43,168 bases of DNA from Gallionella sp. (GCA_030645955.1 JAUSMR010000071.1:1-43168); one strand, 5' to 3'. Shown: positions 1 through 10,321, numbered from the stretch's first letter. Numbers and translations are program-made. The notes: generated by a model from the sequence alone, not told the origin.

Positions 1-1
1 G

Positions 2-217
2 CTCGACACGGAGATTGCTGTTGCTACCGGTATCTCACTTGCTACCGTGCGTTCGCATTTGGCAGAACTCACCGCCAAATACGAGGTTGTGGCGTGCCAT
101 ACGACCAGGTTTGTGAAGGGCAAAAAAGTCGTGGGGATGACTGGTCGTGTAGCTGGGTATACCCCGCCAGCAGCACCGGGTAGAAAATCAAAGGCGCAAC
201 AGTTGAATTTATCGTAG
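2..217 (+). CDS. C-terminal fragment of a small winged-helix-like regulator
   Basis: The reading frame is open from the window edge to a TAG stop at 215-217, giving 71 residues with the 5' end missing. The start of the fragment (TEIAVATGISLATVRSHL) has the helix-turn-helix pattern in which one helix is followed by a recognition helix of the type SLATVRSHL. A basic stretch (FVKGKKVVG) and a proline/lysine-rich tail follow. This pattern is common in small DNA-binding regulators and phage or plasmid replication-control proteins. No family can be named with confidence, because the N-terminal part and the upstream context lie outside the window. Confidence 0.5.
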   Translation, partial: LDTEIAVATGISLATVRSHLAELTAKYEVVACHTTRFVKGKKVVGMTGRVAGYTPPAAPGRKSKAQQLNLS

Positions 218-258
218 TTCCGCCTGCCGCTGTAATATTGGTTGTTGTGATCTGCTAA

Positions 259-561
259 TCAACGTTCACCATTATTACTAGAATCGATCACGCGAATCAC
301 CTCGCCGTTAATTATCTCACCCTCAATCACTTCGCCCCTAATCACCTCGTCGCCTAAGGGATGGTTGCGCATCTGTTTTCTCAGATCACGGGTTTTCCAC
401 CACAGATAGCCCCATGCCATTGCTCCAACGGTGAAGACAACCATAAAAATCAGCACAGAAAACATCAACATCAAGCCAATCAGGGCTGCGGTTATTAAAA
501 ACGATGCTCCCTTGCGCAAAATGCCTGGGGAATTTGTAGTGGTATATGAAAAATTTTCCAT
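259..561 (-). CDS. Small membrane protein with EVIxG-repeat tail
   Basis: This 100-residue protein of unknown family starts at an ATG at 561. Residues about 18-55 are strongly hydrophobic, enough for one long or two short membrane segments. They are followed by a basic stretch (WWKTRDLRKQMRNH), which by the positive-inside rule should be cytoplasmic. The tail, residues 72-92, is a run of near-identical pentapeptides (EVIRG, EVIEG, EIING, EVIRV), and the repetition is also visible in the DNA. It lies 10 bases downstream of a zinc-ribbon-like frame on the same strand (572-741), so the two may be co-transcribed. The function is unknown. Confidence 0.6.
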   Translation of the reverse strand: MENFSYTTTNSPGILRKGASFLITAALIGLMLMFSVLIFMVVFTVGAMAWGYLWWKTRDLRKQMRNHPLGDEVIRGEVIEGEIINGEVIRVIDSSNNGER

Positions 562-571
562 CTGTATTTCG

Positions 572-741
572 TCAATGTACCCTTGAACTTCCTGCGCTAT
601 CCATCAAACTCATTTCCACCACTCTCGCCACATCACCACGGCACTCGGAACATTTGCCGACAAGCAACAAGTCGCCAGCTTTGACTGCACCTGAGAAATT
701 GGTAATAGCAACTTCATGGCGACTCTTCCCGCACCAGACAT
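572..741 (-). pseudogene. Zinc-ribbon-like small protein frame without a start codon
   Basis: Read on the minus strand, a frame ending in TGA at 574-572 encodes a plausible zinc-ribbon-like peptide. It opens with VWCGKSRHEVAITNFSG, then has VGKCSECRGDVARVVE, giving one Cys near the N-terminus and a CSEC pair. The frame is open back to a TAA at 754-752, but no ATG or GTG precedes the conserved part. An ATG at 741-739 lies immediately upstream in a different frame, and one extra base after it would restore a normal start. It could be a decayed gene, an assembly error of one base, or a gene with an unusual start. It ends 10 bases before the membrane protein at 561. Confidence 0.4.
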
Positions 742-879
742 TTAAGTCGTCTTAACCTGTTGAGCCAAACAGAGTTCAAACAACTTCAAACTGGAAAATT
801 TGAATAATCCACGAAAAAGGATTGAAGTCCGAAGCCACCCAATCCTCAATGCTGGCACACTATATACACTATCCTCATG

Positions 880-908
880 TGCATCCAGCAGGGAGATAGG
901 ATTATAAT
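880..908 (+). promoter_or_regulatory. Possible fabI promoter
   Basis: A perfect TATAAT lies at 903-908, 37 bases before the fabI ATG at 946. The hexamer 17 bases upstream (880-885) matches the -35 consensus poorly. The call rests on the -10 box and its position. Confidence 0.35.
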
Positions 909-945
909 CACAAAAATTTTGATCAACATTTTGCAAAGGAAGAGC

Positions 946-1734
946 ATGGGATTTCTGGCCAACAAGCGCATTTTGATTACCGGCATGATCAGCAACCGGT
1001 CTATTGCCTATGGCATTGCGCAAGCCATGCATCGTGAAGGCGCTGAACTCGCTTTCACATATCAGGGAGAACGGGTGCGTGGCCGGGTTGAGGATATGGC
1101 TAAAATATTCGGCAGTGAGCTGGTCTTCCAGTGCGATGTCAGCAGCGATAACGACATCAACCAACTGTTCATTGATCTGGGCAAACACTGGGATGGATTT
1201 GACGGGTTTGTCCACTCGATCGCCTACGCACCTCGTGAAGCCCTGGATGGGGAGTTTTTGGATAACTTCAGTCGTGAGGCATTTCGCATCGCGCACGACA
1301 TCAGCGCTTACAGCTTCCCGGCCATGGCTAAAGCAGCGCTGCCAATGATGAAAGGCCGCAACGCATCCCTGTTGACGCTGAGTTACCTTGGTGCGGTGCG
1401 CACCATGCCGCACTACAACTTGATGGGTATGGCCAAGGCCAGTCTGGAAGCCAGCGTGCGTTATCTCGCGATGCAGCTGGGGCACCAGGGAATACGCGTG
1501 AATGGCATTTCTGCAGGGCCGATCAAGACACTGGCCGCGGCTGGTATTGCCGATTTCGGCAAATTGCTTAGCTACAACGAGAAGCATGCTCCGCTCAAAC
1601 GCAATGTGACCATTGAAGAGGTGGGCAATGCAGCAGCCTTCCTGTGCAGCGATCTGGCCAGCGGCATCACCGGCGAAATCACCTATGTGGATGGCGGTTT
1701 CAATACCACCGCTTTGGGCACCACCGATGCATAG
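946..1734 (+). CDS. fabI: Enoyl-[acyl-carrier-protein] reductase (NADH) FabI
   Basis: FabI catalyses the last reduction step of each fatty-acid elongation cycle, turning trans-2-enoyl-ACP into acyl-ACP with NADH in the cytoplasm. The 262 residues match the usual length. The start at 946 gives the family N-terminus [13 protein letters not shown] and has an AAGGA ribosome site 5-10 bases upstream; an in-frame ATG at 877 would add 23 unrelated residues. The short-chain dehydrogenase active site is present: Tyr147 (SYLGA), Tyr157 and Lys164 ([12 protein letters not shown]). So are the [10 protein letters not shown] segment and the C-terminal VDGGF. The triclosan-contact region reads HSIAYAP. It converges with ppiD, and the two are separated by a shared terminator hairpin. 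Confidence 0.97.
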   Translation: MGFLANKRILITGMISNRSIAYGIAQAMHREGAELAFTYQGERVRGRVEDMAKIFGSELVFQCDVSSDNDINQLFIDLGKHWDGFDGFVHSIAYAPREALDGEFLDNFSREAFRIAHDISAYSFPAMAKAALPMMKGRNASLLTLSYLGAVRTMPHYNLMGMAKASLEASVRYLAMQLGHQGIRVNGISAGPIKTLAAAGIADFGKLLSYNEKHAPLKRNVTIEEVGNAAAFLCSDLASGITGEITYVDGGFNTTALGTTDA

Positions 1735-1750
1735 CCGACACCACTGACAA

Positions 1751-1778
1751 AAAAATGCCACCCGAGGGTGGCATTTTT
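1751..1778. terminator. Bidirectional rho-independent terminator between fabI and ppiD
   Basis: A perfect hairpin has 12-base arms at 1751-1762 and 1767-1778 and a CGAG loop. The stem core is GCCACC/GGTGGC, flanked by A and T runs, so it can act in both directions. It lies between two convergent genes. Confidence 0.85.
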
Positions 1779-1798
1779 CATAAGCTAATCACCGGAAA

Positions 1799-3694
1799 TC
1801 AGGGCTGTGTTGTCGCAGTCTCAGGCAAATTTATTTCGATAGCCGCCTGCCGTTTGGCGTCAGACAGATATGCCAGGAACATTTCCTCGCCCGTCAATTG
1901 ACGCATTTGCTTCGCATAGCGCGCGCGCTTCACATCATTGATTTCCTCGCCTTCCTTGACGGCATCAATACGTACCAGCATGTAGCCATTCTGTGCCACT
2001 TCTGCACCAACATACTGCGGCAACTTGGCCGCATTTGCCTGGAATACTTGTCGAGCCAATTCTGCATCCAAAGAGCCATGTTTCCCACGAGTAACGGTCT
2101 CGGCAGCATTCCAATTTAATTTCAAGTCACTTCCGTTCTGCAATTGCTCTAACATCGCCTTGCCCTGGTTTACTGCCAGCTCCGCAGCCTGTTGATGCAA
2201 CAATTTTTGACGGATCACTTCCTGCACTTCGCTCAATGTAAGCACTGATGCTGGCTTATATTCCAAAATCCGGGCAGCAACCAGTGTGTTCGCTGTCACT
2301 TCAATCGCAGCGGTATTGCGTTTATTTTTCACAGCCTCGTCATTGAAAATTGCCTGCAACATTTTTGCGGTCCATGGCTCGCCAGTGACCATCTCCTTGG
2401 TCAACCATCCGCTCTGCTCAATTTTCGCATTAACCAGCTCGGCAGCCGGCTTCAAAGTATCGCTTTGCTCATAAACGATATTGCTGAATTTATCGGCCAG
2501 TTCAGCATATTTGTCAGCAGCTTTCTGCTGGCGCAGCTTGTTCACGATACCCTCACGGGCCTCGTCGAACGGCAAAACTCTGGATGCTTTAACCGAGATC
2601 AGTTTGATAATGTGATAACCGAAATCCGATTTTACCAATTCGCTGATCTCACCCGCTTTTAAAGCAAATGCCGCATCCTCAAACGGTTTAACCATCATGC
2701 CGCGACCAAAAAATCCAAGATCGCCGCCCTTCACGGCAGAGCCGATGTCTTGCGAATTAATCTTTGCCAACTCGGCAAACTTGGCAGGATTCTGCTTGAC
2801 TTGCTGCAGCAATTGCCCGGCCTTCACCTTGGCTGCCTCTTGGTCTGCTTGCGTGGCCGCCGCATTTACAGAAATCAAAATATGCGCCGCTTGACGTTCT
2901 TCCGGTGTGCCAAAATCATTCTGATGCTCGTCGTAATATTTCTGTACATCTTCCTTGCTTATCTCAACTTTTGACAGCAAATCGTTCATTGAGAATTTCA
3001 CATACTCGACTTTCGCCTGCTCCCGAACCTGGAACTCTTTAATGTTTTGTTCGTAATATTTGTTCAGTGCAGCTTCATCAACTTTTGTCTGCGCCAGAAA
3101 GGGTTGAGATGATATGGAAGACACGCTCACCACCCGTTGCTGTTCATTCAAACGAATGATGTTGTCCGCAACATGGTTTGATGCAAATCCATTTTGCGCG
3201 TAAGCGTCCTGTATCTGCTGCCCGAACAGATGATCTCGCATGCGTGCTTCGAACATCAATGGCGACATATTCTGATTTTTCAGCACTGCTTCATAACGTT
3301 TTTTATCAAACTTTCCATCATCCTGAAAAGCTTCAATGCCACCAATCACCTGCGCTATCTGTTCATCCGTCACAAACAATCCCGCAGCTTTGGCGCGCTC
3401 GGACAATAAACGCTGCGTGACCAGATTCTCCATCACCGCACGCTTCATTTCCGGATTGTCCAACATCGCCGCATCAAAATGTTCTCCCAGCTGTTGACGC
3501 AGCCTGTCTTGCTGCTGACGCAGCGCATTGCCAAACTCTTGCTGCGTAATTTTTGCGTCATTTACCTTTGCAACCACATCTGCTGAATTTCCAGAACGTT
3601 TATATGAATCAACGCCCCAGAAGGCAAACGGCAAAATAATAACAGCCAATACTATCTGTACCAGCCGCTTTTTTTCATGAACAAAATCGAACAT
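1799..3694 (-). CDS. ppiD: Periplasmic folding chaperone / peptidyl-prolyl isomerase PpiD
   Basis: PpiD is an inner-membrane-anchored chaperone that helps newly exported proteins fold at the periplasmic face of the Sec translocon. The 631 residues match the usual size. A short cytoplasmic N-terminus (MFDFVHEKKR) is followed by one membrane anchor at about 11-29. Then come the SurA_N-like chaperone region (about 35-250), a parvulin domain at about 266-369 (AAHILIS, GGDLGFFGRGMM, FGYHIIKL) and a C-terminal chaperone-like region. It is downstream of hupB and the two tRNAs, the usual betaproteobacterial order. A terminator at 3735-3759 suggests it has its own promoter. Confidence 0.92.
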   Translation of the reverse strand: MFDFVHEKKRLVQIVLAVIILPFAFWGVDSYKRSGNSADVVAKVNDAKITQQEFGNALRQQQDRLRQQLGEHFDAAMLDNPEMKRAVMENLVTQRLLSERAKAAGLFVTDEQIAQVIGGIEAFQDDGKFDKKRYEAVLKNQNMSPLMFEARMRDHLFGQQIQDAYAQNGFASNHVADNIIRLNEQQRVVSVSSISSQPFLAQTKVDEAALNKYYEQNIKEFQVREQAKVEYVKFSMNDLLSKVEISKEDVQKYYDEHQNDFGTPEERQAAHILISVNAAATQADQEAAKVKAGQLLQQVKQNPAKFAELAKINSQDIGSAVKGGDLGFFGRGMMVKPFEDAAFALKAGEISELVKSDFGYHIIKLISVKASRVLPFDEAREGIVNKLRQQKAADKYAELADKFSNIVYEQSDTLKPAAELVNAKIEQSGWLTKEMVTGEPWTAKMLQAIFNDEAVKNKRNTAAIEVTANTLVAARILEYKPASVLTLSEVQEVIRQKLLHQQAAELAVNQGKAMLEQLQNGSDLKLNWNAAETVTRGKHGSLDAELARQVFQANAAKLPQYVGAEVAQNGYMLVRIDAVKEGEEINDVKRARYAKQMRQLTGEEMFLAYLSDAKRQAAIEINLPETATTQP

Positions 3695-3734
3695 AGAGAT
3701 ACCACCCAGCTATTGATTTAAAAGAAGCAGATGT

Positions 3735-3759
3735 AAAAAAGGCGAACTTTCGTTCGCCT
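3735..3759 (-). terminator. Rho-independent terminator after tRNA-Asp
   Basis: On the minus strand an 8-bp stem (AGGCGAAC/GTTCGCCT, tetraloop GAAA) is followed by six Ts. It lies just 3' of tRNA-Asp and before ppiD, so it should end the hupB-tRNA or tRNA-only transcript. Confidence 0.85.
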
Positions 3760-3764
3760 CGATT

Positions 3765-3841
3765 TGGCGGAGTGGACGGGACTCGAACCCGCGACCCCCG
3801 GCGTGACAGGCCGGTATTCTAACCAACTGAACTACCACTCC
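3765..3841 (-). tRNA. tRNA-Asp (GTC)
   Basis: A 77-nt cloverleaf reads on the minus strand with acceptor GGAGTGG/CCACTCC, anticodon loop CTGTCAC (anticodon GTC), T-arm GGTTCGAGTCC and an encoded CCA end. It is in tandem with tRNA-Val, 14 bases apart. Confidence 0.95.
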
Positions 3842-3855
3842 AAAAACTCTTTTGT

Positions 3856-3931
3856 TGGTGGGTGCTGACGGGATCGAACCGCCGACATTCGCCTTGTAAG
3901 GGCGACGCTCTACCAGCTGAGCTAAGCACCC
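3856..3931 (-). tRNA. tRNA-Val (TAC)
   Basis: A 76-nt cloverleaf reads on the minus strand with acceptor GGGTGCT/AGCACCC, D-arm TAGCTCAGCTGGTAGAGC, anticodon TAC, T-arm GGTTCGATCC and an encoded CCA. It lies between hupB and tRNA-Asp; the pair hupB-tRNA-Val-tRNA-Asp is a common betaproteobacterial arrangement. Confidence 0.95.
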
Positions 3932-3942
3932 TGCAAAGCAAA

Positions 3943-4215
3943 CTAGTTTACAGCATCCTTCAGGCCCTTGCCAGCACTAAATTTTGGAACCTTGGCTGCC
4001 TTGATTTTAATCGTTGCGCCAGTGCGCGGATTGCGGCCATTACGCGCAGCACGCTTGCCAACCTTAAAGGTACCGAAACCTACCAAACTCACTGTATCAC
4101 CCTTCTTCAGCGCCTTCTTGATAGTATCTACAGTCGCATCCAGTGCACGACCAGCAGCTGCCTTAGAAAGTTCAGCGGATTTTGCAATTGCTTCAACCAG
4201 ATCAGATTTATTCAC
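3943..4215 (-). CDS. hupB: DNA-binding protein HU-beta
   Basis: HU is a small histone-like dimer that bends and compacts the nucleoid and supports replication, repair and recombination. The 90 residues are the exact family length. The family signature [19 protein letters not shown] at about 46-64 forms the DNA-embracing beta-arm, and the N-terminus [11 protein letters not shown] is canonical. The start is GTG at 4215, with AAGGGGAC well placed upstream. The gene follows lon on the same strand, with 141 bases between them, as in many proteobacteria. Confidence 0.96.
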   Translation of the reverse strand: MNKSDLVEAIAKSAELSKAAAGRALDATVDTIKKALKKGDTVSLVGFGTFKVGKRAARNGRNPRTGATIKIKAAKVPKFSAGKGLKDAVN

Positions 4216-4356
4216 GTAAGTCCCCTTTGCGAGTGGTTAAAAAAACAGGAAGAGCCCTGCAACGGCTTTATATCAAGGCCGCGAGGCTTTGGTCAAGCGA
4301 TTACTAGAAATTTATTTTCTTGCAATGCCTAACTCAAGCTGTTATGAATTTATCAT

Positions 4357-6795
4357 TCAATGCTTGGTCGCCAGAACTGAACCGGGCTCCTTCGCTTCCC
4401 CCGCCAAAGCAACAACAGCAACCTTTTCAGCAGCTTCCGCAAGTGGCTCGGGTTTCCGTTCCAGCGCCATTTCAAATACCTGATCAATCCATTTTACCGG
4501 GTGAATATCCAGTTTGTTTTTGATGTTGTCTGGTATTTCTGCCAAATCCTTGGTGTTCTCCTCGGGTATCAACACCAGCTTGATCCCCCCACGTTGCGCA
4601 GCCAACAGCTTTTCCTTCAAGCCGCCAATCGGCAACACTTCTCCACGCAAAGTGATTTCACCGGTCATCGCCACATCTGCACGTACAGGAATGCCCGTCA
4701 GTGCCGAGACCATCGCTGTACACATGCCGATACCGGCGCTGGGTCCGTCCTTGGGAATCGCGCCTTCAGGCAAGTGGATGTGCAAATCAGTCTTCTGATA
4801 AAATTCTTCATCTATCCCCAATCGCTTGGCGCGGCTGCGCACCACGCTCAACGCGGCCTGAATGGATTCCTGCATCACCTCACCCAGCTTGCCGGTGGTA
4901 GTGGTCTTGCCTTTGCCCGGCAACACGGCAGCTTCAATGGTAAGCAATTCTCCGCCAACTTCCGTCCACGCCAAGCCAGTCACTTGCCCGACTTGATTAT
5001 TCTTTTCGGCGACGCCGTAGGAATGGCGACGCACACCGAGATACTTGTCAAGGTTACGCGCATTGATCACAACTTTTTTGTCGCGTTCTTTCAGCGAAAG
5101 CGATTTCACCACCTTGCGGCAAATCTTGGAAATCTCCCGCTCCAGTCCACGCACACCCGCTTCGCGCACGTAGTAGCGCACGATGTCGCGCAAAGCACTT
5201 TCGGAAATGTTGATCTCCTCCGGCTTCAGGCCATTATTCTTGATCACTTTGGGCACGAGGTAGCGCGTAGCGATGTTGATTTTCTCGTCTTCCATGTAGC
5301 TGGATACATGGATAATCTCCATGCGATCCATCAATGCATCGGGGATATTCAGTGTGTTTGCGGTCGCCACGAACATCACGTCAGACAGGTCATATTCGAC
5401 CTCGACATAATGATCGACAAAAGTACTGTTCTGTTCCGGATCAAGTACTTCCAGCAGAGCGGAAGACGGATCGCCACGCATGTCCATCCCCATCTTGTCC
5501 ACTTCGTCGAGCAGGAACAACGGGTTTTTCACCGCGACCTTGCTCATATTCTGCAAAATTTTCCCCGGCATTGAGCCTATGTAGGTGCGGCGATGGCCGC
5601 GAATCTCCGATTCATCGCGTACTCCGCCCAACGACATGCGCACGAATTTGCGATTGGTGGCACGCGCGATGGACTGCCCCAACGAGGTTTTGCCGACGCC
5701 CGGCGGGCCAACCAGACAAAGAATGGGAGCCCTCATCTTGTCCATTCGTTGCTGCACAGCCAGGTATTCAAGAATGCGTTCCTTGACCTTATCCAAACCA
5801 TAGTGGTCCTCTTCGAGCACAACTTCCGCCTTTTTTAAGTCGGCGCTGATCTTGGTTTTTTTCTTCCACGGCAGGCCAATCAGCACATCAATATAATTGC
5901 GCACCACGGTCGCTTCAGCTGACATCGGTGACATCAGGCGCAGCTTCTTCAGCTCTGCTTCAGCCTTGGTTCGTGCTTCCTTCGGCATGTGCGCGGCCTT
6001 GATTTTCTTATCCAGCTCGTCAAGGTCGGAGCCCTCCTCGCCCTCTCCCAACTCTTTCTGAATCGCTTTGACTTGCTCATTCAGGTAGTACTCGCGCTGG
6101 CTTTTTTCCATCTGGCGCTTCACGCGGCCGCGTATACGCTTCTCGACTTGCAGAATATCAATCTCTGCCTCCAATAGCCCCAGCAAGTGCTCCAGGCGTT
6201 CGCGAACACCAAAAATCTCCAGCACTTCCTGTTTTTGCTCCAGCTTGAGCGGCAGATGCGCGGCAATGGTATCGGCCAGACGACCGGCATCGTCAATTCC
6301 TGCCAGCGAAGTCAGTATCTCGGGCGGAATTTTTTTGTTGAGCTTCACATATTGGTCAAACTGCGCGATCAGCACGCGGCGCATCGCCTCCGATTCGCTG
6401 TCCGTACCATCCTCGGCATGAACGATTTGCACTTCGGCATCAAAATGCGATACGGCGTCATATACGCGCAGCACGTTGGCGCGTTGCGTACCCTCAACCA
6501 GCACTTTCACGGTGCCGTCAGGCAATTTCAACATTTGCAGGATATTGGCCAGGCTGCCAATGGCATAAAGATCATCCGTACCGGGCTCATCTTTGGTCGC
6601 TGACCTTTGCGCCACCAGAACGATAGTTTTGTTAGCCTCCATCGCCGTCTCCAGCGCCTTGATGGACTTTGAACGTCCAACAAACAAAGGAATCACCATA
6701 TGTGGAAACACCACGACATCCCGCAAAGGCAACAGAGGATGCAGGCTGGAAATGGTTGTGATTGCGGTAGTGCTTGGAATACCTTGTTCTAACAT
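4357..6795 (-). CDS. lon: ATP-dependent protease La (Lon)
   Basis: Lon is a cytoplasmic homohexamer that unfolds and degrades misfolded and regulatory proteins using ATP. The 812 residues match LonA. The N-terminal substrate domain begins at about 19 ([20 protein letters not shown]). The AAA+ module has Walker [10 protein letters not shown] at 363-371 and Walker [10 protein letters not shown] at about 428-435. The protease domain has the Ser-Lys dyad: Ser686 in [10 protein letters not shown] and Lys729 in [10 protein letters not shown]. The N-terminus is about 17 residues longer than in E. coli Lon. It lies downstream of clpX. No clear heat-shock promoter could be assigned by eye in the 103-base gap. 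Confidence 0.97.
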   Translation of the reverse strand: MLEQGIPSTTAITTISSLHPLLPLRDVVVFPHMVIPLFVGRSKSIKALETAMEANKTIVLVAQRSATKDEPGTDDLYAIGSLANILQMLKLPDGTVKVLVEGTQRANVLRVYDAVSHFDAEVQIVHAEDGTDSESEAMRRVLIAQFDQYVKLNKKIPPEILTSLAGIDDAGRLADTIAAHLPLKLEQKQEVLEIFGVRERLEHLLGLLEAEIDILQVEKRIRGRVKRQMEKSQREYYLNEQVKAIQKELGEGEEGSDLDELDKKIKAAHMPKEARTKAEAELKKLRLMSPMSAEATVVRNYIDVLIGLPWKKKTKISADLKKAEVVLEEDHYGLDKVKERILEYLAVQQRMDKMRAPILCLVGPPGVGKTSLGQSIARATNRKFVRMSLGGVRDESEIRGHRRTYIGSMPGKILQNMSKVAVKNPLFLLDEVDKMGMDMRGDPSSALLEVLDPEQNSTFVDHYVEVEYDLSDVMFVATANTLNIPDALMDRMEIIHVSSYMEDEKINIATRYLVPKVIKNNGLKPEEINISESALRDIVRYYVREAGVRGLEREISKICRKVVKSLSLKERDKKVVINARNLDKYLGVRRHSYGVAEKNNQVGQVTGLAWTEVGGELLTIEAAVLPGKGKTTTTGKLGEVMQESIQAALSVVRSRAKRLGIDEEFYQKTDLHIHLPEGAIPKDGPSAGIGMCTAMVSALTGIPVRADVAMTGEITLRGEVLPIGGLKEKLLAAQRGGIKLVLIPEENTKDLAEIPDNIKNKLDIHPVKWIDQVFEMALERKPEPLAEAAEKVAVVALAGEAKEPGSVLATKH

Positions 6796-6898
6796 GGCAG
6801 TAACCTATTCATTGAATTGAAAGCTAAATGGGGATAACTTTATAAAATTCAAGCAAGCCCATCATCGTTACAAGGTTTTAAGAGTGTGAGTAAGCGAA

Positions 6899-8149
6899 TC
6901 AAGCCGCCTTGTGCGTGTCCGCGTAAATAACAATAGGTTTAATTTCGCCAGTCGTGCCGGTCTCATCCAGCACGACCTTGCTGACATTATCGATGGAAGG
7001 CAAATCAAACATCACGTCCAGCAACGCGTGCTCCAGAATCGAGCGCAAGCCGCGCGCACCGGCTTTGCGTGCCAATGCTTTGCGGGCAATTGCCAGCAGC
7101 ACGCCTTCGCGGAATTCCAGGTCGACATTCTCCATCGCGAACAGCTTCTGATACTGTTTGGTCAGCGCATTCTTCGGCTCAGTCAGTATTTTCACCAATG
7201 CGGCTTCGTCCAGCTCCTCCAATGTGGCGATTACCGGTAAACGGCCGACAAACTCCGGGATCAGACCAAACTTGATCAAATCTTCCGGCTCTACCTCGCG
7301 CAGGGTCTCTCCTGTCTTGCGTTCATCCTTGCTGCTGATGGTAGCGCCAAAGCCGATGCTGGCCTTCGCGGAACGGTTGCGGATGACCTTTTCCAGGCCA
7401 TCAAAAGCGCCGCCGCAGATAAACAGAATATTAGTGGTATCAACCTGCAGGAATTCCGTGTTCGGATGCTTGCGCCCACCCTGCGGCGGAATCGAAGCCT
7501 TGGTGCCTTCAATCAGCTTGAGCAATGCCTGTTGCACGCCTTCGCCGGATACGTCGCGCGTAATTGAGGGATTGTCCGATTTGCGCGAAATCTTGTCGAT
7601 TTCATCCACGTACACAATGCCGCGCTGCGCCTTTTCCACGTCATAGTCGCAGGTCTGCAGCAATTTCTGAATGATGTTTTCGACATCCTCGCCGACATAG
7701 CCCGCTTCGGTCAGCGTGGTCGCGTCGGCCATCACGAACGGCACATCCAGCAGGCGCGCCAGCGTTTGCGCCAGCAGTGTCTTGCCTGAGCCGGTTGGCC
7801 CGACCAGCAGGATATTGCTCTTGGCCAATTCCACGCCATCCTTGTTGTCGCTCTTGAGGCGCTTATAGTGGTTGTACACCGCCACCGATAAAATCTTTTT
7901 GGCATGTTCCTGACCGATCACATACTCGTCCAATATCGCACAGATATCCTTGGGAACCGGCAAATCGGTCTTGCCCGTCTTGGTCTGATCGCTCTGGATT
8001 TCCTCGCGCATGATGTCGTTGCACAGCGTGATGCACTCATCGCACACGAACACCGATGGACCCGCAATCAGCTTGCGCACCTCATGCTGGCTCTTGCCGC
8101 AGAACGAACAATAAAGCAATTTGTCACCTGATTTTTTATCGTCGGCCAT
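6899..8149 (-). CDS. clpX: ATP-dependent Clp protease ATP-binding subunit ClpX
   Basis: ClpX is the AAA+ unfoldase that recognises tagged substrates such as SsrA-tagged chains and feeds them into ClpP. The 416 residues match the family. The N-terminal zinc-binding domain has all four cysteines (Cys14, Cys17, Cys36, Cys39). Walker A is GPTGSGKT at 117-124 and Walker B is IVYVDEIDK around 178-186. The [11 protein letters not shown] sensor-2 region is also intact. GGAAGGG precedes the ATG. It follows clpP on the same strand with a 45-base gap, in line with a tig-clpP-clpX transcription unit. Confidence 0.97.
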   Translation of the reverse strand: MADDKKSGDKLLYCSFCGKSQHEVRKLIAGPSVFVCDECITLCNDIMREEIQSDQTKTGKTDLPVPKDICAILDEYVIGQEHAKKILSVAVYNHYKRLKSDNKDGVELAKSNILLVGPTGSGKTLLAQTLARLLDVPFVMADATTLTEAGYVGEDVENIIQKLLQTCDYDVEKAQRGIVYVDEIDKISRKSDNPSITRDVSGEGVQQALLKLIEGTKASIPPQGGRKHPNTEFLQVDTTNILFICGGAFDGLEKVIRNRSAKASIGFGATISSKDERKTGETLREVEPEDLIKFGLIPEFVGRLPVIATLEELDEAALVKILTEPKNALTKQYQKLFAMENVDLEFREGVLLAIARKALARKAGARGLRSILEHALLDVMFDLPSIDNVSKVVLDETGTTGEIKPIVIYADTHKAA

Positions 8150-8194
8150 CGCTATTACCCTTCCATCAATATGTCTACCAACAATTTATCTTTA

Positions 8195-8806
8195 TCAAGC
8201 ACGCTTTGCCAGCACCTGATCCACCAGCCCGTATTTAACGGCATCCTCAGCGCTCAGGAAATTATCGCGATCGGTATCGCGCTCAATTGTTTCAACCGTT
8301 TGCCCGGTGTGCTGCGCCAACATTTGATTGAGCCTCTGCTTCAGATACAAAATCTCCCGCGCATGGATTTCAATATCCGAAGCCTGGCCACGAAAGCCGC
8401 CCATAGGCTGATGAATCATCACGCGTGAATTGGGCAGGCAGAAACGCTTGCCCTTTTCTCCCGCCGCCAGCAGGAACGATCCCATGCTGGCTGCCTGACC
8501 GATACACAACGTGCTGATATTCGGCTTGATGAATTGCATGGTGTCGTAAATCGCCATCCCTGCGGTCACCGAACCGCCCGGCGAATTGATGTAGAAATGA
8601 ATGTCCTTGTCCGGATTTTCCGATTCCAGAAACAACATCTGCGCCACGATCAGGTTCGCGCTGTGGTCGTTCACCTCGCCAACCAGAAACACCACACGTT
8701 CCTTGAGCAAACGCGAGTAGATGTCATACGCCCGCTCACCGCGCCCGCTGGTCTCCACGACCATGGGAATCAAACCGATATTTTGTGGTTCCTGATAATG
8801 CGTCAT
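8195..8806 (-). CDS. clpP: ATP-dependent Clp protease proteolytic subunit ClpP
   Basis: ClpP is the serine-protease barrel (two stacked heptamers) that degrades polypeptides translocated by ClpX. The full catalytic triad is visible: Ser in GQAASMGSF (residue 107), His in [10 protein letters not shown] (132) and Asp in DTDRDNFLS (181). The ATG at 8806 is chosen because GGGGAA sits at normal distance upstream; an in-frame ATG at 8815 would have that GGGG almost touching it and adds only MAN. The start lies one base beyond the tig stop, so translation is probably coupled. The propeptide region is short. Confidence 0.96.
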   Translation of the reverse strand: MTHYQEPQNIGLIPMVVETSGRGERAYDIYSRLLKERVVFLVGEVNDHSANLIVAQMLFLESENPDKDIHFYINSPGGSVTAGMAIYDTMQFIKPNISTLCIGQAASMGSFLLAAGEKGKRFCLPNSRVMIHQPMGGFRGQASDIEIHAREILYLKQRLNQMLAQHTGQTVETIERDTDRDNFLSAEDAVKYGLVDQVLAKRA

Positions 8807-8807
8807 A

Positions 8808-10109
8808 TTAGCCATTCCCCATCAATTCGCTAAATACGGCAGGCTTGTCAGTCACTTTCGTCTGCCCCATAACCCAGGCCACCACATTTTCTTCCAGAAT
8901 CAAGTTTTCTATTTCTTGCATGCGTTTAGGATCAGCCGCATACCAACGTATAACTTGTTCCGGCTCATCATAGCTCTGCGCATAATCCATAATCAAAGCC
9001 TTGGTCTGCTCAGGCTTAGCCTTCAAATCATGTTTCTGCACCAGATCAGACATAATCAGCCCCAGTTTAACGCGCCTCTCGGCACGTTCCGCAAACAAGG
9101 CTGGAGGCAACGCCATACCCTTCATCTTCATGCCGCGCGATTCCATATCCCGCACGGTTTGCTGCATCAGGTTTTGCGACTCCCACTCCAGCAACGCCTT
9201 GGGCACCTCGAACTTGGCAACTCTCAGCAGCGCATCCATCGCCGCATCCTTATTGCGCGCCTTCAGACGACGTGAAACTTCACGAATCATATTGCTGCGT
9301 ATCTCAACTTCCAGCTTGCTCACATCACCGTCCGCAATGCCGACGGATTTGGCAAATTCAGCATCCACTTCCGGAAGCCTGGGAGCTTCGACGCCGTGCA
9401 AAGTGATCGCAAAAGTCACTTGCTTGCCAGCCAACTCCTTGCTGTGGTAATTTTCCGGGAAAGTCAGGTCGAAAGACTTGGTGTCCCCGGCCTTCATGCC
9501 GACGATAGCCGCTTCAAACTCGGGCAACATACTGCCTGAACCCAGTGTGACCGGATAATTTTTGCCTTCGCCGCCCTGAAAAACTTCACCATTCAGCTTG
9601 CCGGCGAAGTCGATCATAGCCCTGTCATCATTTTGTGCGGCACGAGCAACAGCCTCGTAAGTAGCACGCTGCTTGCGCAACGTCGCAATGGTGTTATCCA
9701 CATCAGTTTGCGTAACTTCATAAGTCGAGCGCTCCAACTTTTCGCCCGACAGATCGCCCATCACCACTTCCGGGTACACCTCAAAAGTCGCGCTGTACTC
9801 GATCTGGTCGGCATGCAAGTCGTTGGTCTTGATCTCAAACTTCGGGTAGCCCGCCACATTCAGGTTATTGGTTTCCACTGCTTCGGCAAACGAACGTTGC
9901 AGCGCGTCACCCAAGGCTTCCTGGTGCGCTTGCGCGCCATAATGCTGCTCCAGAATTTTAGCCGGGGCTTTACCCGGACGGAAGCCGGCAACTTTTGCGG
10001 TGCGCCCGATATTTTTCAGACGGGCAGTGACCTCACCGCGGATGACTTGTTGGGGAATGGATGCGTTAAGACGGCGTTCTAACGCGCTCACAGTTTCTAC
10101 GCTGGGCAT
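8808..10109 (-). CDS. tig: Trigger factor (ribosome-associated chaperone)
   Basis: Trigger factor binds ribosomal protein L23 at the exit tunnel and is the first chaperone to meet nascent chains. The 433 residues match the family. The ribosome-binding signature GFRPGKAP is at 42-49, the FKBP-type isomerase domain follows at about 160-246, and the C-terminal helical arms end in FSELMGNG. The start at 10109 ([13 protein letters not shown]) has AAGGAAA upstream. An upstream in-frame ATG at 10175 would run into the tRNA-Leu gene and is rejected. It is first in tig-clpP-clpX and lies 36 bases after tRNA-Leu. Confidence 0.96.
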   Translation of the reverse strand: MPSVETVSALERRLNASIPQQVIRGEVTARLKNIGRTAKVAGFRPGKAPAKILEQHYGAQAHQEALGDALQRSFAEAVETNNLNVAGYPKFEIKTNDLHADQIEYSATFEVYPEVVMGDLSGEKLERSTYEVTQTDVDNTIATLRKQRATYEAVARAAQNDDRAMIDFAGKLNGEVFQGGEGKNYPVTLGSGSMLPEFEAAIVGMKAGDTKSFDLTFPENYHSKELAGKQVTFAITLHGVEAPRLPEVDAEFAKSVGIADGDVSKLEVEIRSNMIREVSRRLKARNKDAAMDALLRVAKFEVPKALLEWESQNLMQQTVRDMESRGMKMKGMALPPALFAERAERRVKLGLIMSDLVQKHDLKAKPEQTKALIMDYAQSYDEPEQVIRWYAADPKRMQEIENLILEENVVAWVMGQTKVTDKPAVFSELMGNG

Positions 10110-10145
10110 GCTTGGGTTTCCTTGAATTGAAGTTGAATTAGTTGC

Positions 10146-10230
10146 TGGTGCGAAAGGAGAGACTCGAACTCTCACGCCGTAAGGCGCTGGAACCTAAATC
10201 CAGTGCGTCTACCAATTCCGCCACTTTCGC
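10146..10230 (-). tRNA. tRNA-Leu (TAG)
   Basis: An 85-nt tRNA with a long variable arm reads on the minus strand: acceptor GCGAAAG, D-arm TGGCGGAATTGGTAGACGC, anticodon loop TTTAGGT (anticodon TAG), T-arm AGTTCGAGTCT and an encoded CCA. It lies directly upstream of tig. Confidence 0.96.
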
Positions 10231-10254
10231 GCTGTATCCAGCCTTGCGGGACAG

Positions 10255-10282
10255 ATTATAGCACTAACAGGGTATTGAAAAA
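10255..10282 (-). promoter_or_regulatory. Promoter for tRNA-Leu (and perhaps tig)
   Basis: On the minus strand a consensus TATAAT (10260-10255) lies 16 bases downstream of TTTTTC (10282-10277), placing the start of transcription roughly 20 bases before the tRNA. The upstream half lies in a 19-base sequence also found at 25672-25690. Confidence 0.5.
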
Positions 10283-10321
10283 CCCTCCTGCTCGCGCTGG
10301 GCGCAAATACCACCTTACAAA

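Noticed and set aside
742..1761. Long open frame opposite fabI
   Set aside because: It is the antisense shadow of fabI; the plus-strand protein has clear FabI motifs throughout.
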